Assembly (NCBI RefSeq): GCF_004087835.1
Contig: NZ_CP035119.1
Location: forward strand, 2,914,001 to 2,978,000
Length of the DNA stretch: 64,000 nucleotides
Direction: 5' to 3'
Source: Halorussus pelagicus
GTDB lineage: Archaea; Halobacteriota; Halobacteria; Halobacteriales; Haladaptataceae
In this document: one piece after another, positions 41,700 through 50,781 of the stretch
Position numbering within the stretch: position 1 is the first letter of the stretch
Layout: the number at the start of each line of letters is the position of its first letter
Position numbers and translations under genes: made by a program
Notes under the pieces: generated by a model
Seen by the model: the letters and a program-made list of their open reading frames with translations, nothing else
What the model was told of the DNA's origin: nothing
The model's database searches: none

Positions 41700-43508
41700 T
41701 TACTCGCGCTTGCCGACTTTCGCGTGGTTGTACTTGTGCTTCGAGAACCCGGCCGCGCCGGTTTTGGCCACGTCCACCCAGTCGTAGTAGAACCCCTCGC
41801 CGATGGGGTGGTAGACGGGGAGTGCGACTACGTCCTCCCAGTTGGCGCGCTCCATCTCGCGGTAGGCCTCGGTCCGCGCTTGTCGGTCGCTCTCGCTCCC
41901 CGACGAGTTGTCGAGGACACGCTCCCACGCGCGCTCCGCTCGGTCGGCCGCGGACGTGCCGCCCCACCGGAAGAAGTAGTCCTCGGAGGTGGGCGGGTAG
42001 AGAATCTTGAGGAACGTGTCGGGCGAGGGGTAGTCCATCGTCCACCCGTAGGAGAAGGCGTCGAGTTCGCCGTTCCGACCGCGCTCGGCGATAGATGCGA
42101 ACGTGGTCTGCTCGACGGTTAAATCGACGCCCACGCTGGCCAGTTTATCCCGGAGGAGCGTCGCCGTCTCGTTCCACGCCTCGCCCTCGTAGACCGTGAG
42201 TCGGACCTCCGTGGGGTTCTCTGGACCGTAGCCAGCGTCCGCGAGGACCGCCTTGGCGTCCTCGAAGCGCGACTCGGTGAGGTTGTAGGGGTACGCCTCG
42301 GCGTCGTCTCGATACGCCGCGTTGCCGCCGGGGTAGAGGTTGGGCGGCGTGATGTGGGCCGCGCTCGACCCGCGGCCGTCGTGGACTTCCGCTATCTGGG
42401 TCTGCTGGTTCAGGACGTAGGCGATGGCCTGCCGGACCGGTTTCTCGACCTGCTCGGTGTTGAATCCGATGTAGTAGGTCCACGTCAGCGGGACTTGCAG
42501 GTACTGAATCGTCCTGCCGTTTTCGGGGAGCGGCCCGTAGGTGCCGACGTTCCGTCCCTTCTCGTCGGTGGTCTCGATGGAGACGAGACTCGAATCGAAC
42601 GTCCCACTGGGGACCCAGAAGATGTCGGCGTTCTCGTTGGTGGCGTAGGTGTACGCAGCCGCGGGGTCGCTCGTGACCTGCCAGTGAATCCCGGCGACGT
42701 ACGGGCCGTCGCCGTAGTAGTCGTCGCGCGCCGAGACGGCGTACTCCACGTCCTTCTGCCAGTTCTTCAGCGTGAAGGGACCCGCGCCAATGGGGTTTTC
42801 GGTGGCGAACTCGTCTTGGCTCATCTCGCCGTCGTAGCCCGGTACGTCGCCGACGACGCCCTCCGGGACTATGCCGAAGGAGGGGTAGGCCAGCACGCCC
42901 AGCGCGGCGTGGAACGGTTCGGTCAGGTGTATCTCGACAGTTTGGTCGTCCACCGCCTCGACGCCGAGCGTTCCTGGGTCGTACTCCTCGGCGGTACCGT
43001 CGCCGGTTTCGACCGTCCGAGTCTCGTGTTCGACGCCCAGAACGTCGAGGAGGTCGCTCGCCGACGTGGAGTTCTCGGAGGCGGCGACGCGCTCGAAGGA
43101 GTAGACCACGTCGTCGGCCCGAACGGGTCGCCCGTCGGAGAACGTCGCTTCGGGGTGCAACTCGAAGGTGTGGACCGTCCCGTCGTCGGAGACGCTGTGG
43201 TCGTCGGCGAGTAGCAACTCGGGATCGAGGTCGCCCTTCGGGTAGTGGGCCAACCCGTCGAACAACTGCGAGATGACGGTGGTTGACTCCGAGTCGTTCG
43301 CCGCCGCGGGGTCGAGCGTCCGGATGGAACTGCCGACCATCTGGAGCGTCCGCTCGGCGGACGAGCCTTCGGCTTTCGGTGCGCTCCCGGTACAACCCGC
43401 CAGACCGACGCCGACCGCGACGGTCCCGGCGGTGCCCAGAAACGCGCGGCGGGACCGACCGACAGAACTGTCGCGGGGACGCGTGTTGGAGGACTGATTA
43501 GGTGTCAT
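41700..43508 (-). CDS. ABC transporter substrate-binding lipoprotein, peptide/nickel (SBP_bac_5) family
   Basis: 602 residues with a Tat leader (SRRAFLGTAG, R20-R21) and lipobox LAGC (C39). It is the DppA/OppA type: LQMVGSSIRTLDPAAANDSES, LLADDHSVSDDGTVHTFELH, and VRQAIAYVLNQQTQIAEVHD. It binds peptides or other small ligands outside the membrane. No permease or ATPase genes are adjacent, so it is an orphan in this window and may serve a transporter elsewhere. Confidence 0.9.
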   Translation of the reverse strand: MTPNQSSNTRPRDSSVGRSRRAFLGTAGTVAVGVGLAGCTGSAPKAEGSSAERTLQMVGSSIRTLDPAAANDSESTTVISQLFDGLAHYPKGDLDPELLLADDHSVSDDGTVHTFELHPEATFSDGRPVRADDVVYSFERVAASENSTSASDLLDVLGVEHETRTVETGDGTAEEYDPGTLGVEAVDDQTVEIHLTEPFHAALGVLAYPSFGIVPEGVVGDVPGYDGEMSQDEFATENPIGAGPFTLKNWQKDVEYAVSARDDYYGDGPYVAGIHWQVTSDPAAAYTYATNENADIFWVPSGTFDSSLVSIETTDEKGRNVGTYGPLPENGRTIQYLQVPLTWTYYIGFNTEQVEKPVRQAIAYVLNQQTQIAEVHDGRGSSAAHITPPNLYPGGNAAYRDDAEAYPYNLTESRFEDAKAVLADAGYGPENPTEVRLTVYEGEAWNETATLLRDKLASVGVDLTVEQTTFASIAERGRNGELDAFSYGWTMDYPSPDTFLKILYPPTSEDYFFRWGGTSAADRAERAWERVLDNSSGSESDRQARTEAYREMERANWEDVVALPVYHPIGEGFYYDWVDVAKTGAAGFSKHKYNHAKVGKRE

Positions 43509-43658
43509 AATGTAGCATGCCGCCTCCCGAGGCGACTGTGTGCGGCTGTTCTCGTCTCTGAATAAAGACAGTGGCTACTTAGTACCATCCGTGTCAGAGA
43601 GTAACAATCGTGAAAAGAGGCCCCAAACCGCTTTATCGACAACGCCGAACCAGTTGCC

Positions 43659-44303
43659 ATGCGCAGACGCACGTTACTGCGCTCGGCCGCGGCGGCCGCG
43701 ACGATTTGGGGGACCGGAGCGATGCCCGCGAGTGGGACCCGCGACGGGCAGGAGACCACGACTGGAGAACAGGCGACGACGACCGAAGGCGAGCAGACCA
43801 CTACCGAAGACGGCGGCGAGTTCGCGCTCTCGACGGACGCCTGGGAGAACGGCGAGACGATTCCGACGCGGTACACCTGCGACGGGGAGAACGTCTCGCC
43901 ACCGCTCTCCATCTCGAACCCGCCGGAGGGGACCGAGGCGTTCGCGCTGGTGATGGACGACCCGGACGCGCCGAGTCCGCCGTTCGTCCACTGGTTGCTC
44001 TGGAACGTTCCGGCCGACGCCCGCGAACTCCCCGAGGGCCTTCCCGCGAGCGAGACGCTTGACGACCTCGGGGGCGCGGTGCAGGGAGCGAACGGAACCG
44101 AAGAACTGGGCTACGTCGGTCCCTGCCCGCCGGAGGGCGACCCGCGACACACCTACCTCTTCAGTCTCTACGCGCTCGACGCGCCGCTGGAGTTGGACCC
44201 CGGTGCGGAGTACCAGCAGGTCGTGGACGCCGTGTTGCAGAACGCAATCGCACGCTCGCAGTACGTCGGGCAGTACGCTCGGAGCGCCACAACGACGACC
44301 TAA
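43659..44303 (+). CDS. Tat-exported YbhB/YbcL (PEBP/Raf-kinase-inhibitor-like) protein
   Basis: 214 residues. The leader has MRRRTLLRSAAAAATIW (Tat-type), then a Thr/Glu-rich linker, then the PEBP domain with VMDDPDAPSPPFVHWLLWNVP and YVGPCPPEGDPRHTY. Family members bind phosphorylated or lipid-like ligands; the archaeal role is unknown. It is the first of three consecutive Tat-exported genes on the plus strand. Confidence 0.88.
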   Translation: MRRRTLLRSAAAAATIWGTGAMPASGTRDGQETTTGEQATTTEGEQTTTEDGGEFALSTDAWENGETIPTRYTCDGENVSPPLSISNPPEGTEAFALVMDDPDAPSPPFVHWLLWNVPADARELPEGLPASETLDDLGGAVQGANGTEELGYVGPCPPEGDPRHTYLFSLYALDAPLELDPGAEYQQVVDAVLQNAIARSQYVGQYARSATTTT

Positions 44304-44424
44304 TAAGGCGACAAGCGAGCGACAGACCGAGCAAGCTCCCAGTCGGACCGAACCACCGACCGACGCCACGGAACGTGAGGTGCCCGAACCCTTTTGCCGG
44401 ATAGAACCGACGATACTGTCGGTT

Positions 44425-45312
44425 ATGGGGGGAGAAAGCGGTGCGAGCGACGGAGGCGAATCGACCGTCAGCGAGGAGTTGAGCGAAGCGACCGACAGGC
44501 GAAGCCTCCTGTGCGCGCTCGGCGGCGCGGCCGCGCTGTCGGCCGCGCCGCCGCTCGTTTCGGGCGACGCGGCCGCACAGGACGACCGGACAACTATCGT
44601 CCTCGGGGCGCGGCGCGACTACTGGGTCGGGCTTCAGCCACAGGCGATAGAGGGCCAGCGGAATCCGGCGCTCCGACTGCGGCAGGGCGACGCCTACCGG
44701 GTCGTTTGGGTGAACCTCGACGGAGCGCGACATCGGTTGCGACTGCTCGACCCCGACGGCAACGTCGCCAGCCAGACCGGGCCGTCCAACCGGCAGGGCG
44801 CGACGCGGGGGACCCGGTTCCGAGCGCGCGAGCGGTTGGCCAGCTACGAGTGTGAGTTCCATCCCGACGAGATGCGGGCCGCGGTCGAACTGGGCGAGGG
44901 GTACCCGACGACCGAAAGCGAAGAGACGACACAGGAGACCAGGACGACCGAAAGCGGCGAAACGACGGCCGATGGCGCGTCCGGCGACGTGGCGGCAGAA
45001 GTCGCGGCCGGACCGTCGGGCAACTACTTCCGGTTCGTCCCCGAGCGCGTCGAGATTCCGGTCGGTGGAACGGTGCGCTGGCGCTTCGAGAGCGCCGGAC
45101 ACAACGTCTCGGCGCGACCCGAGGCCGCCCGACAGGTGAGTCTCCCCGAGGACGCAGAGCCGTTCTCGTCGTACCCCGAGGGCGAGTCGTTCCGCGTCGT
45201 CTCCGAGGGCGAGACTTACGCCCACACCTTCTCGGTGCCCGGCGAGTACGTCTACGTCTGCGTCCCGCACGTCGGCGAAGGGATGATAGGCACGGTCGTC
45301 GTGGCCGAATAG
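44425..45312 (+). CDS. Tat-exported double-cupredoxin (halocyanin-like) protein
   Basis: 295 residues from ATG 44425. The Tat signal is around DRRSLLCALGG (25-34). Domain 1 (about 55-160) keeps the type-1 copper ligands H103, C143, H146, M150. Domain 2 (about 198-295) keeps H226, C279, H282, M287. A Thr/Glu-rich linker joins them. It probably carries single electrons at the outer membrane face. The next gene is a sulfite-oxidase-type enzyme, for which it is a reasonable electron acceptor. Confidence 0.88.
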   Translation: MGGESGASDGGESTVSEELSEATDRRSLLCALGGAAALSAAPPLVSGDAAAQDDRTTIVLGARRDYWVGLQPQAIEGQRNPALRLRQGDAYRVVWVNLDGARHRLRLLDPDGNVASQTGPSNRQGATRGTRFRARERLASYECEFHPDEMRAAVELGEGYPTTESEETTQETRTTESGETTADGASGDVAAEVAAGPSGNYFRFVPERVEIPVGGTVRWRFESAGHNVSARPEAARQVSLPEDAEPFSSYPEGESFRVVSEGETYAHTFSVPGEYVYVCVPHVGEGMIGTVVVAE

Positions 45313-45401
45313 TTCTCCCGAAAAAGTGATTCGATTTATCACTTCGCTCCGGACACCTCAGGCGGAACGTTAAGCCCGAATCGGCCGAACCAGTTGGTCG
45401 T

Positions 45402-46886
45402 ATGTCAGGGGGAGACAGGGGAACGGGAGACGACGGGAGAACTGACAACCCGAAAACGCCAGACGGCGAGCGAATGACAGACAGCGAGCGAGCGAGAGAC
45501 GACGCGGGTTCGCGCGACCGGTATCTGAACAGACGGCGCTTTCTGATGGCTTCGGGGACGCTGGCCGGGGTCGGCGTCCTCGCGGGCAACGTCGGCGGAC
45601 AGGAGACGACGGAGGGCGGCCAGCAGGAACCGCCGCTTGCAGAGCAGTATCCGGGCCTGCGAATTATCTCGGCGGACCCGCAGAACGCGGAGGCCGCCTC
45701 GCGCAGTACCTACGAGAGTTTCGTCACGCCCCGCGAGGAACACTACATCCGGAACCACTACTCGACGCCCGAGATAGACGAAGACGAGTGGACCGTCTCG
45801 CTGACCGGCATGGTAGACGAGGAGGTCGAACTCTCGATGGAGGAGATAAAGCGAGAGTATTCGACCGAGACGGTTACCCACACGATGCAGTGTTCGGGCA
45901 ACGGGCGGGCCTACTTCGAACCGCAGGTCGGCGGCAACCCGTGGACCTTCGGCGCGGTCGGGAACACGGTCTGGACCGGCACGCCCATCAGCGAGATTTT
46001 GGAGGAGTACGGCGCGAACACCGACCAGAATATGTGGCTCTCGGTGATGGGCGGAGACGCCCCCGAGGGCGAGGACATCTTCACACGCTCGATTCCGATG
46101 CGGAAGGTGATGAGCGACTGCCTGCTGGCCTACGAGATGAACGGTGCGCCGATGAACGACGACCACGGCTTTCCGGTGCGACTGCTCGTGCCCGGTTGGT
46201 TCGGCAACAACAACGTCAAGTGGGTAGACCGGATGCACGTCATGGACCGGATGGTGTTCGGCGAGGAGTGGGAGGAGGGCGACCAGCAACTCTACACCCA
46301 CTGGCAGCAGTATTCGTACCGCATCATCCCGGCGGGCGAGGAGGCCAACACTCGACCCCGCATCGGCGTCTTCGACACACAGCGCCAGATGGACTCGCAG
46401 GGAATCGACCAGCCGTTCCTCTACGACCAGATAGTCAAGTCGCTCATCGGCTACCCGACGCTTGACTCGACGGTCTCGCCCGGTCCGGACGGCCAGATAG
46501 AGGTCCTCGGCGTGGCGTGGGCGGGCGACGACCGAGTTGAGCGCGTCGAAATCTCGACCGACGGCGGCGAGACGTGGAACGACGCGGAGTTTTTCGGTCC
46601 CCGACAGGGACCGTACTCGTGGCGGCAGTTCCGGTACGTCTGGGACGCGAGTCCCGGCGAGTACACGCTCTACTCGCGGGCGACCGACGGGAAGGGCCGG
46701 ACCCAACCGGCGACCATCTCGAACCCGGACCAAGGTCTGCGCGAGATTCGGGACGGCATGTTTCCGTGGAACGTGGACGGCTACGCTAACACCGCCTACG
46801 AACCGCACGGCGTGAACGTGACCGTCCAGTCCGACCGCGGTGGTCAGATGACTACCGAGGGTGAACGAACGACGACATCGTCGTAG
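45402..46886 (+). CDS. Tat-exported sulfite oxidase-type molybdopterin oxidoreductase
   Basis: 494 residues. The Tat signal is NRRRFLMASG (43-52). The molybdenum-coordinating Cys is C164 in HTMQCSGNGR. Cofactor residues GFPVRLLVPGWFGNNNVKWV follow. A C-terminal Mo-co dimerisation domain has VAWAGDDRVERVEISTDGG. No haem or cytochrome domain is present, so an external acceptor such as the upstream double cupredoxin is expected. It oxidises sulfite or a related substrate outside the membrane. Confidence 0.9.
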   Translation: MSGGDRGTGDDGRTDNPKTPDGERMTDSERARDDAGSRDRYLNRRRFLMASGTLAGVGVLAGNVGGQETTEGGQQEPPLAEQYPGLRIISADPQNAEAASRSTYESFVTPREEHYIRNHYSTPEIDEDEWTVSLTGMVDEEVELSMEEIKREYSTETVTHTMQCSGNGRAYFEPQVGGNPWTFGAVGNTVWTGTPISEILEEYGANTDQNMWLSVMGGDAPEGEDIFTRSIPMRKVMSDCLLAYEMNGAPMNDDHGFPVRLLVPGWFGNNNVKWVDRMHVMDRMVFGEEWEEGDQQLYTHWQQYSYRIIPAGEEANTRPRIGVFDTQRQMDSQGIDQPFLYDQIVKSLIGYPTLDSTVSPGPDGQIEVLGVAWAGDDRVERVEISTDGGETWNDAEFFGPRQGPYSWRQFRYVWDASPGEYTLYSRATDGKGRTQPATISNPDQGLREIRDGMFPWNVDGYANTAYEPHGVNVTVQSDRGGQMTTEGERTTTSS

Positions 46887-46889
46887 ACG

Positions 46890-46921
46890 CACCGAACGGT
46901 CCTCTTTTTTGGGAAAGAAAA
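46890..46921. terminator. bidirectional terminator
   Basis: Between convergent genes: a TTTTTT run (46905-46910) faces an AAAGAAAA run (46914-46921), giving a U-tract on either strand. Confidence 0.55.
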
Positions 46922-46925
46922 CGCC

Positions 46926-47405
46926 TCAACCGTCCTCGTAGCGATTCAGCAGTTTTACGTCGAACTCGACGGGCAGGCCCGCGAGTTCGTGGTTGAAGTC
47001 CACCGTGACCGACTCGTCGCCGACCGCGACTATCCACCCCGTCTCGCCGGTCTCCGCGCGGACGAGTTCGCCAGTCTGGGCGGTCACGTCGCTCCGGTCT
47101 TCGAGGTCGGCCCGCGGGAACTCGACGACTTTCTCCTCGTCGCGCTCGCCGAACGCGCGCTCGGGGGCGACCGTGACGGTGCGCTCGTCGCCGACCGCCA
47201 TCTCCCGAACCGCATCGTCCAACCCCGGCACGACGTTCCGGTCGCCGACCCGGAACTCCAGCGGTTTGTAGTCGCGGTGACCGTGATAGATGCTCGACTC
47301 CATCGCCACGTCCACGTCCGTCGTGTCGAAAACCGCTCCGGCGTCTTCGCCCCCAGCGATGCGCCCCGTGAAGTGTACGACCGCGATGTCTCCTTTCGAC
47401 GCCAT
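46926..47405 (-). CDS. FKBP-type peptidyl-prolyl isomerase, short SlyD-like
   Basis: 159 residues. The FKBP core is GDIAVVHFTGRIAGGE; there is an insert-in-flap domain and the SlyD signature FNHELAGLPVEFDVKLL at the end. It lacks the acidic and Gly-Met tails of the second FKBP at 37155-38099. A protein-folding helper in the cytoplasm. Confidence 0.93.
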   Translation of the reverse strand: MASKGDIAVVHFTGRIAGGEDAGAVFDTTDVDVAMESSIYHGHRDYKPLEFRVGDRNVVPGLDDAVREMAVGDERTVTVAPERAFGERDEEKVVEFPRADLEDRSDVTAQTGELVRAETGETGWIVAVGDESVTVDFNHELAGLPVEFDVKLLNRYEDG

Positions 47406-47573
47406 ACGATACCACTCGACGCTCTCTCCCTTGAACCTGCGGGAGCGTTCAGCGAGTGGCGGAGCCGAATCGGCCGGAAACGGGCGATTGGTGCGACGCC
47501 GAGTGCGTTCGTAGTGCGCACGGACGTGCCAAACTCCAGCAGAGAAGAACCGGAATTTACTTTTCCCGCGAAG

Positions 47574-47591
47574 TTTTAGGCAAGCCTAAAA
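47574..47591. promoter_or_regulatory. perfect 18-bp iron box overlapping a start codon
   Basis: TTTTAGGCAAGCCTAAAA is fully palindromic and its last base is the A of the ATG at 47591. A TATA-like TTTAC lies about 31 bases before the ATG. A bound repressor would cover the transcription and translation start together. Confidence 0.88.
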
Positions 47592-48490
47592 TGGTCGGTG
47601 GAACACTGCGGGACCTGCGAGAGCGCATCGCGGACCGTCACGACGAGAGCGGTCGTTACTACGTGAGCTGTGCCCGAACCGGCGAACGGCCGGTTCCGGT
47701 CGCCGGAAAGCGCTTCGAGACGCGCGAGACCGCGGCGAGGGCGGCCGAACTCGCCGCCGAGTACCGGGCTGAACTCCGGTGCTACGACCCCCGCCTCCCT
47801 CACTACGACCTCGTGGTCTCGGAGGACCCCGGCCCGAGCGGCCCGGTTGACCCGGTTCCGGTGGTCGAGGAGACCGACGCCACGCGGGTCTCGGACTTCT
47901 GTCACGACGTTGCCGCCGCGGTGTTCGAGGCACTCTCGGAACTCGACGAGAAAGCCGTCGAGCGGGCCGTGCTGGAGGCGTATCTCCACTCTGCCGAGTC
48001 GGTGACCGACCCCGACGAACTCTGTTTGGTCTTGCTCTCGACGGCGGCGGTCGAACTCGACGACCGACTCGAACCCGACCGGCAGGGCGAGGTCCTGCGA
48101 GTCGCCGCGGACCGACTCGGCGCTCGCTCGGACTCCGCGGCGTCGGGCGCGGCCGACCCCGTGGACGCCGCGCTGTCGCGCTTGGACGGACTTTCGCTGG
48201 TCGGCGATTACGCGGTGGACCGGAACGGCGGACGCGAGCGGACCAGCCTGTTCGAGGACGGTCGCGCCGGGCGCTCGTGGACGGTCACGGTCGAGGAGTA
48301 CGCCTTCGACAGCGTGGACGGCCGGGTGCCGACGCTCCCGTTCGCCGTCGAACTGCTCCGGCGACTGCCCGGCGAGCGCATCGCGGTCTCCGATCTCCGA
48401 GCGACCGGCGAGTCGGGGTGGACGTTCGTCGTCTCGGCCGACGCTGCGAGTTCGCGGGCGGTCAGCCTCGCCGTGCCGGAAAACGCCTGA
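47591..48490 (+). CDS. iron-box-controlled conserved haloarchaeal protein, 299 aa
   Basis: I chose ATG 47591 because the TATA element and iron box point to it; the longer frame reads through the promoter. The protein starts MVGGTLRDLRERIADRHDES and is acidic and cytoplasmic. An N-terminal part (about 1-85) contains RYYVSCARTG and RFETRETAARAAELAAEYRA. A helical middle (about 100-185) follows, then a beta-rich end (WTVTVEEYAFDSVDG). I recall it as a haloarchaeal family of unknown function. The operator suggests a role when iron is scarce. Confidence 0.75.
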   Translation: MVGGTLRDLRERIADRHDESGRYYVSCARTGERPVPVAGKRFETRETAARAAELAAEYRAELRCYDPRLPHYDLVVSEDPGPSGPVDPVPVVEETDATRVSDFCHDVAAAVFEALSELDEKAVERAVLEAYLHSAESVTDPDELCLVLLSTAAVELDDRLEPDRQGEVLRVAADRLGARSDSAASGAADPVDAALSRLDGLSLVGDYAVDRNGGRERTSLFEDGRAGRSWTVTVEEYAFDSVDGRVPTLPFAVELLRRLPGERIAVSDLRATGESGWTFVVSADAASSRAVSLAVPENA

Positions 48491-48520
48491 ATCGGAAGAG
48501 GTCGCAGAGAAAGAGTCCGG

Positions 48521-48985
48521 TCAGGTCTCGAAGTCCGGTAGGTCCTCCGGGGCGTCGTACTCGGCCTCCCAGTCGATGTAGTCGGTCTCCAGCGTGTCGC
48601 AGACGACCTGTCCGAGTTCGGTCATCGCGGCGTTGATTCCCGAGACGGTGTTCCACGAGTCGAGGTCGGGGTGGTAGTCCCTCGCTTTCCAGTCCTCGGG
48701 GATGCCCGGCGCGTGGTAGCCAACTCGGTCGGCGAAATCGTCCCAGAAAAAGTCGTACTCGCGGAACAGGCCGAGTTCGCGGGCGATTTCGAACTCCGAT
48801 TCGTCGAGGTCGGTGTGTTCGGCCCACTCCTCGAAGGCGTCGTCCCACGCGCCGTCGGACAGGAACTCCTCCAGTTCCTCCCGGCGGTAGTCGGTGTCGC
48901 CCTGCACCTCCACGTCGTCGTACTCCTGTAGGTCCCTCGCGTCCGCCAGTTCGGGCGGGTCCGGAACCGCTACGTCGAGTCCCAT
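48521..48985 (-). CDS. conserved hypothetical protein, 154 aa
   Basis: Starts MGLDVAVPDPPELADARDLQ. It is very acidic and rich in Trp, Tyr and Phe. The segment WDDAFEEWAEHTDLDESEFE and a C-terminal WEAEYDAPEDLPDFET stand out. No family is recognised. It is convergent with the iron-box gene; the 30-base gap is too short for more features. Confidence 0.65.
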   Translation of the reverse strand: MGLDVAVPDPPELADARDLQEYDDVEVQGDTDYRREELEEFLSDGAWDDAFEEWAEHTDLDESEFEIARELGLFREYDFFWDDFADRVGYHAPGIPEDWKARDYHPDLDSWNTVSGINAAMTELGQVVCDTLETDYIDWEAEYDAPEDLPDFET

Positions 48986-49230
48986 GCCCGAGCGATACGC
49001 CCGCGACGCCGATAAGCGTTCCTTCCGGCCGCAGGAGGGCGATTCGCTCGGTCCGAACTCGGCGCGTCGAGGTCGAACCGCCGAGTTAGGACCGGCTTTC
49101 TCCGGGGTCGCGTTCCGGCGTGCGTGCAATACGCTCGCCGTAATCCGGGTTTCCGACGCCTCTACGACTCGTTACGCCGTGGAGCGTCGTGTCGATTTAT
49201 GTTCGTCTCGTCCCGAGATTCGTCCGCAGT

Positions 49231-50022
49231 ATGGGTAACACACTATCAGACGTACGAACGCGGATGGCGACGGTCGGCGTCGCCCTGCTGGTGATGATGA
49301 GTTTCGCGGGGGTCGGGGTAGCGACAGTCGCGGCGAGTAACTCGGGCGCACAGGACGGCGAGGCCCAGGTCAGGGTGGCGCACATGTCACCCGACGCGCC
49401 CGCCGTGGACGTACTGGTAGACGGCGAACCGGTCGTCGAGGGCGTCGAGTTCGGGGCCGTCAGCGACTACCTGGCCCTCTCGGAAGGCCACCACGACATA
49501 ACGGTTCAAACGAGCGAGGACGAGACGGTCGTTATCGAGGAGAACGTCACGGTCGAGGCTGACACCGCCTACACCGCGGCGGCGGTCGGCGAAGTGTCCG
49601 AGGAGACCCTCGAACTGGCCGTCTTCGAGGACGACTTCGAGACGCCGAGCGACGAGAACACCTCGGTGCGCCTGGTCCACGTCTCGCCCGACGCGCCCGC
49701 GGTGGACGTGACTGTCGCGGGCACCGACACGGTGCTGTTCGACAACGTCTCGTTCGGTAACGCCACCGACTACGTGGAGATTCCGGCGGACGACTACGAG
49801 CTAGAAATCCGGGGCGCGACCGAAGACAACGACGGTGAGGTCGTGACCACGGTCAACGTCTCGGCAGAGGGCGGCACGGTCTACTCGGCGTTCGCCGCCG
49901 GATACCTCTCGCCCGACGAGGCACCCGCCGACACGCCCTTCGAGGTCATCTTCGCCACCGACGCTGGCGGCGAGATGACGGAGATGATGGATAGCGAAAA
50001 CGAAACCACGGCGGAAGCGTAA
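49231..50022 (+). CDS. secreted DUF4397 protein with two repeats
   Basis: 263 residues from ATG 49231, with TTTATG about 35 bases upstream. A Sec-type signal peptide (about residues 12-34, ending in VAAS) is followed by two DUF4397 repeats marked by RVAHMSPDAPAVDVLVDG and RLVHVSPDAPAVDVTVAG. A short Thr/Glu-rich end has no PGF-CTERM anchor. Probably released or loosely attached; ligand unknown. Confidence 0.85.
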   Translation: MGNTLSDVRTRMATVGVALLVMMSFAGVGVATVAASNSGAQDGEAQVRVAHMSPDAPAVDVLVDGEPVVEGVEFGAVSDYLALSEGHHDITVQTSEDETVVIEENVTVEADTAYTAAAVGEVSEETLELAVFEDDFETPSDENTSVRLVHVSPDAPAVDVTVAGTDTVLFDNVSFGNATDYVEIPADDYELEIRGATEDNDGEVVTTVNVSAEGGTVYSAFAAGYLSPDEAPADTPFEVIFATDAGGEMTEMMDSENETTAEA

Positions 50023-50076
50023 CGCGCTAACCACGGCAGAAGCGTAACGCGCTGCAGACGGGAGTTCCGCGGTGAC

Positions 50077-50571
50077 TCACTCGTCGCCGTTTTCCTCGAT
50101 TTTTTCGGCGACCGCGGCCAACTGCTCGCGGCGCTGGTCGCGCGCGGCGTCTCTGAGCGCACGCTGGTTCTCGGTTGGGCAGTCGAGGTCCGGTACCTCG
50201 GTCGGCGTGCCGTCGTCGTCCAGCGCGACGAAGGTGAAAAAGGAGGTGGTCGTCTCACGCTCCTCGCCGGTCCGGGGGTCCTCGGCGCGCACGTCAACTT
50301 TCACCTCGATGCTCGTCCGACCGGTCTCGAAGACGAACGCCTCGACGACGGCGACTTCTCCGAGGTCGATAGCGGAGATGAAATCGACGTGGTCCATCGA
50401 GGCGGTGACACACTGGTAGTTCGAGAACCGCATCGCGGCGATGGCTCCGCAGATGTCCATCCAGTGGAGGACCGCACCCCCGAGCGCCCGGCCGAGGTTG
50501 TTGGTATCGTTTGGCAACAGGAGTTCGGTCATCTCGGTGTAGGAGTCCATCAGCGTCGCTGTGTCCGACAT
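50077..50571 (-). CDS. acyl-CoA thioesterase, hot-dog fold
   Basis: 164 residues starting MSDTATLMDSYTEMTELLLP. The BACH/YciA-type core NNLGRALGGAVLHWMDICGAIAAM has the expected Asp, and VFETGRTSIEVKVDV follows. A charged helical tail ends the protein. It hydrolyses acyl-CoA in the cytoplasm. Confidence 0.88.
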   Translation of the reverse strand: MSDTATLMDSYTEMTELLLPNDTNNLGRALGGAVLHWMDICGAIAAMRFSNYQCVTASMDHVDFISAIDLGEVAVVEAFVFETGRTSIEVKVDVRAEDPRTGEERETTTSFFTFVALDDDGTPTEVPDLDCPTENQRALRDAARDQRREQLAAVAEKIEENGDE

Positions 50572-50781
50572 CGTTCGGACCGTCACGCTCGGGGGCAATC
50601 CCGTTTTCGCCTCGCGCGTTCGGCGTCGAGTCGGGCGTTCCGCGCTCGGCGTCGGGTCCGGCGTTCGCGTCCGAGCGCGACGCGAACATTCGTCGGAGAA
50701 CTCCCGATGCGGAACTCTCGGCTGGCTGGTATTTATCTCGGCACCGACAACGGTAAAAAGGGATAGCGTGTAAGGCGAACG

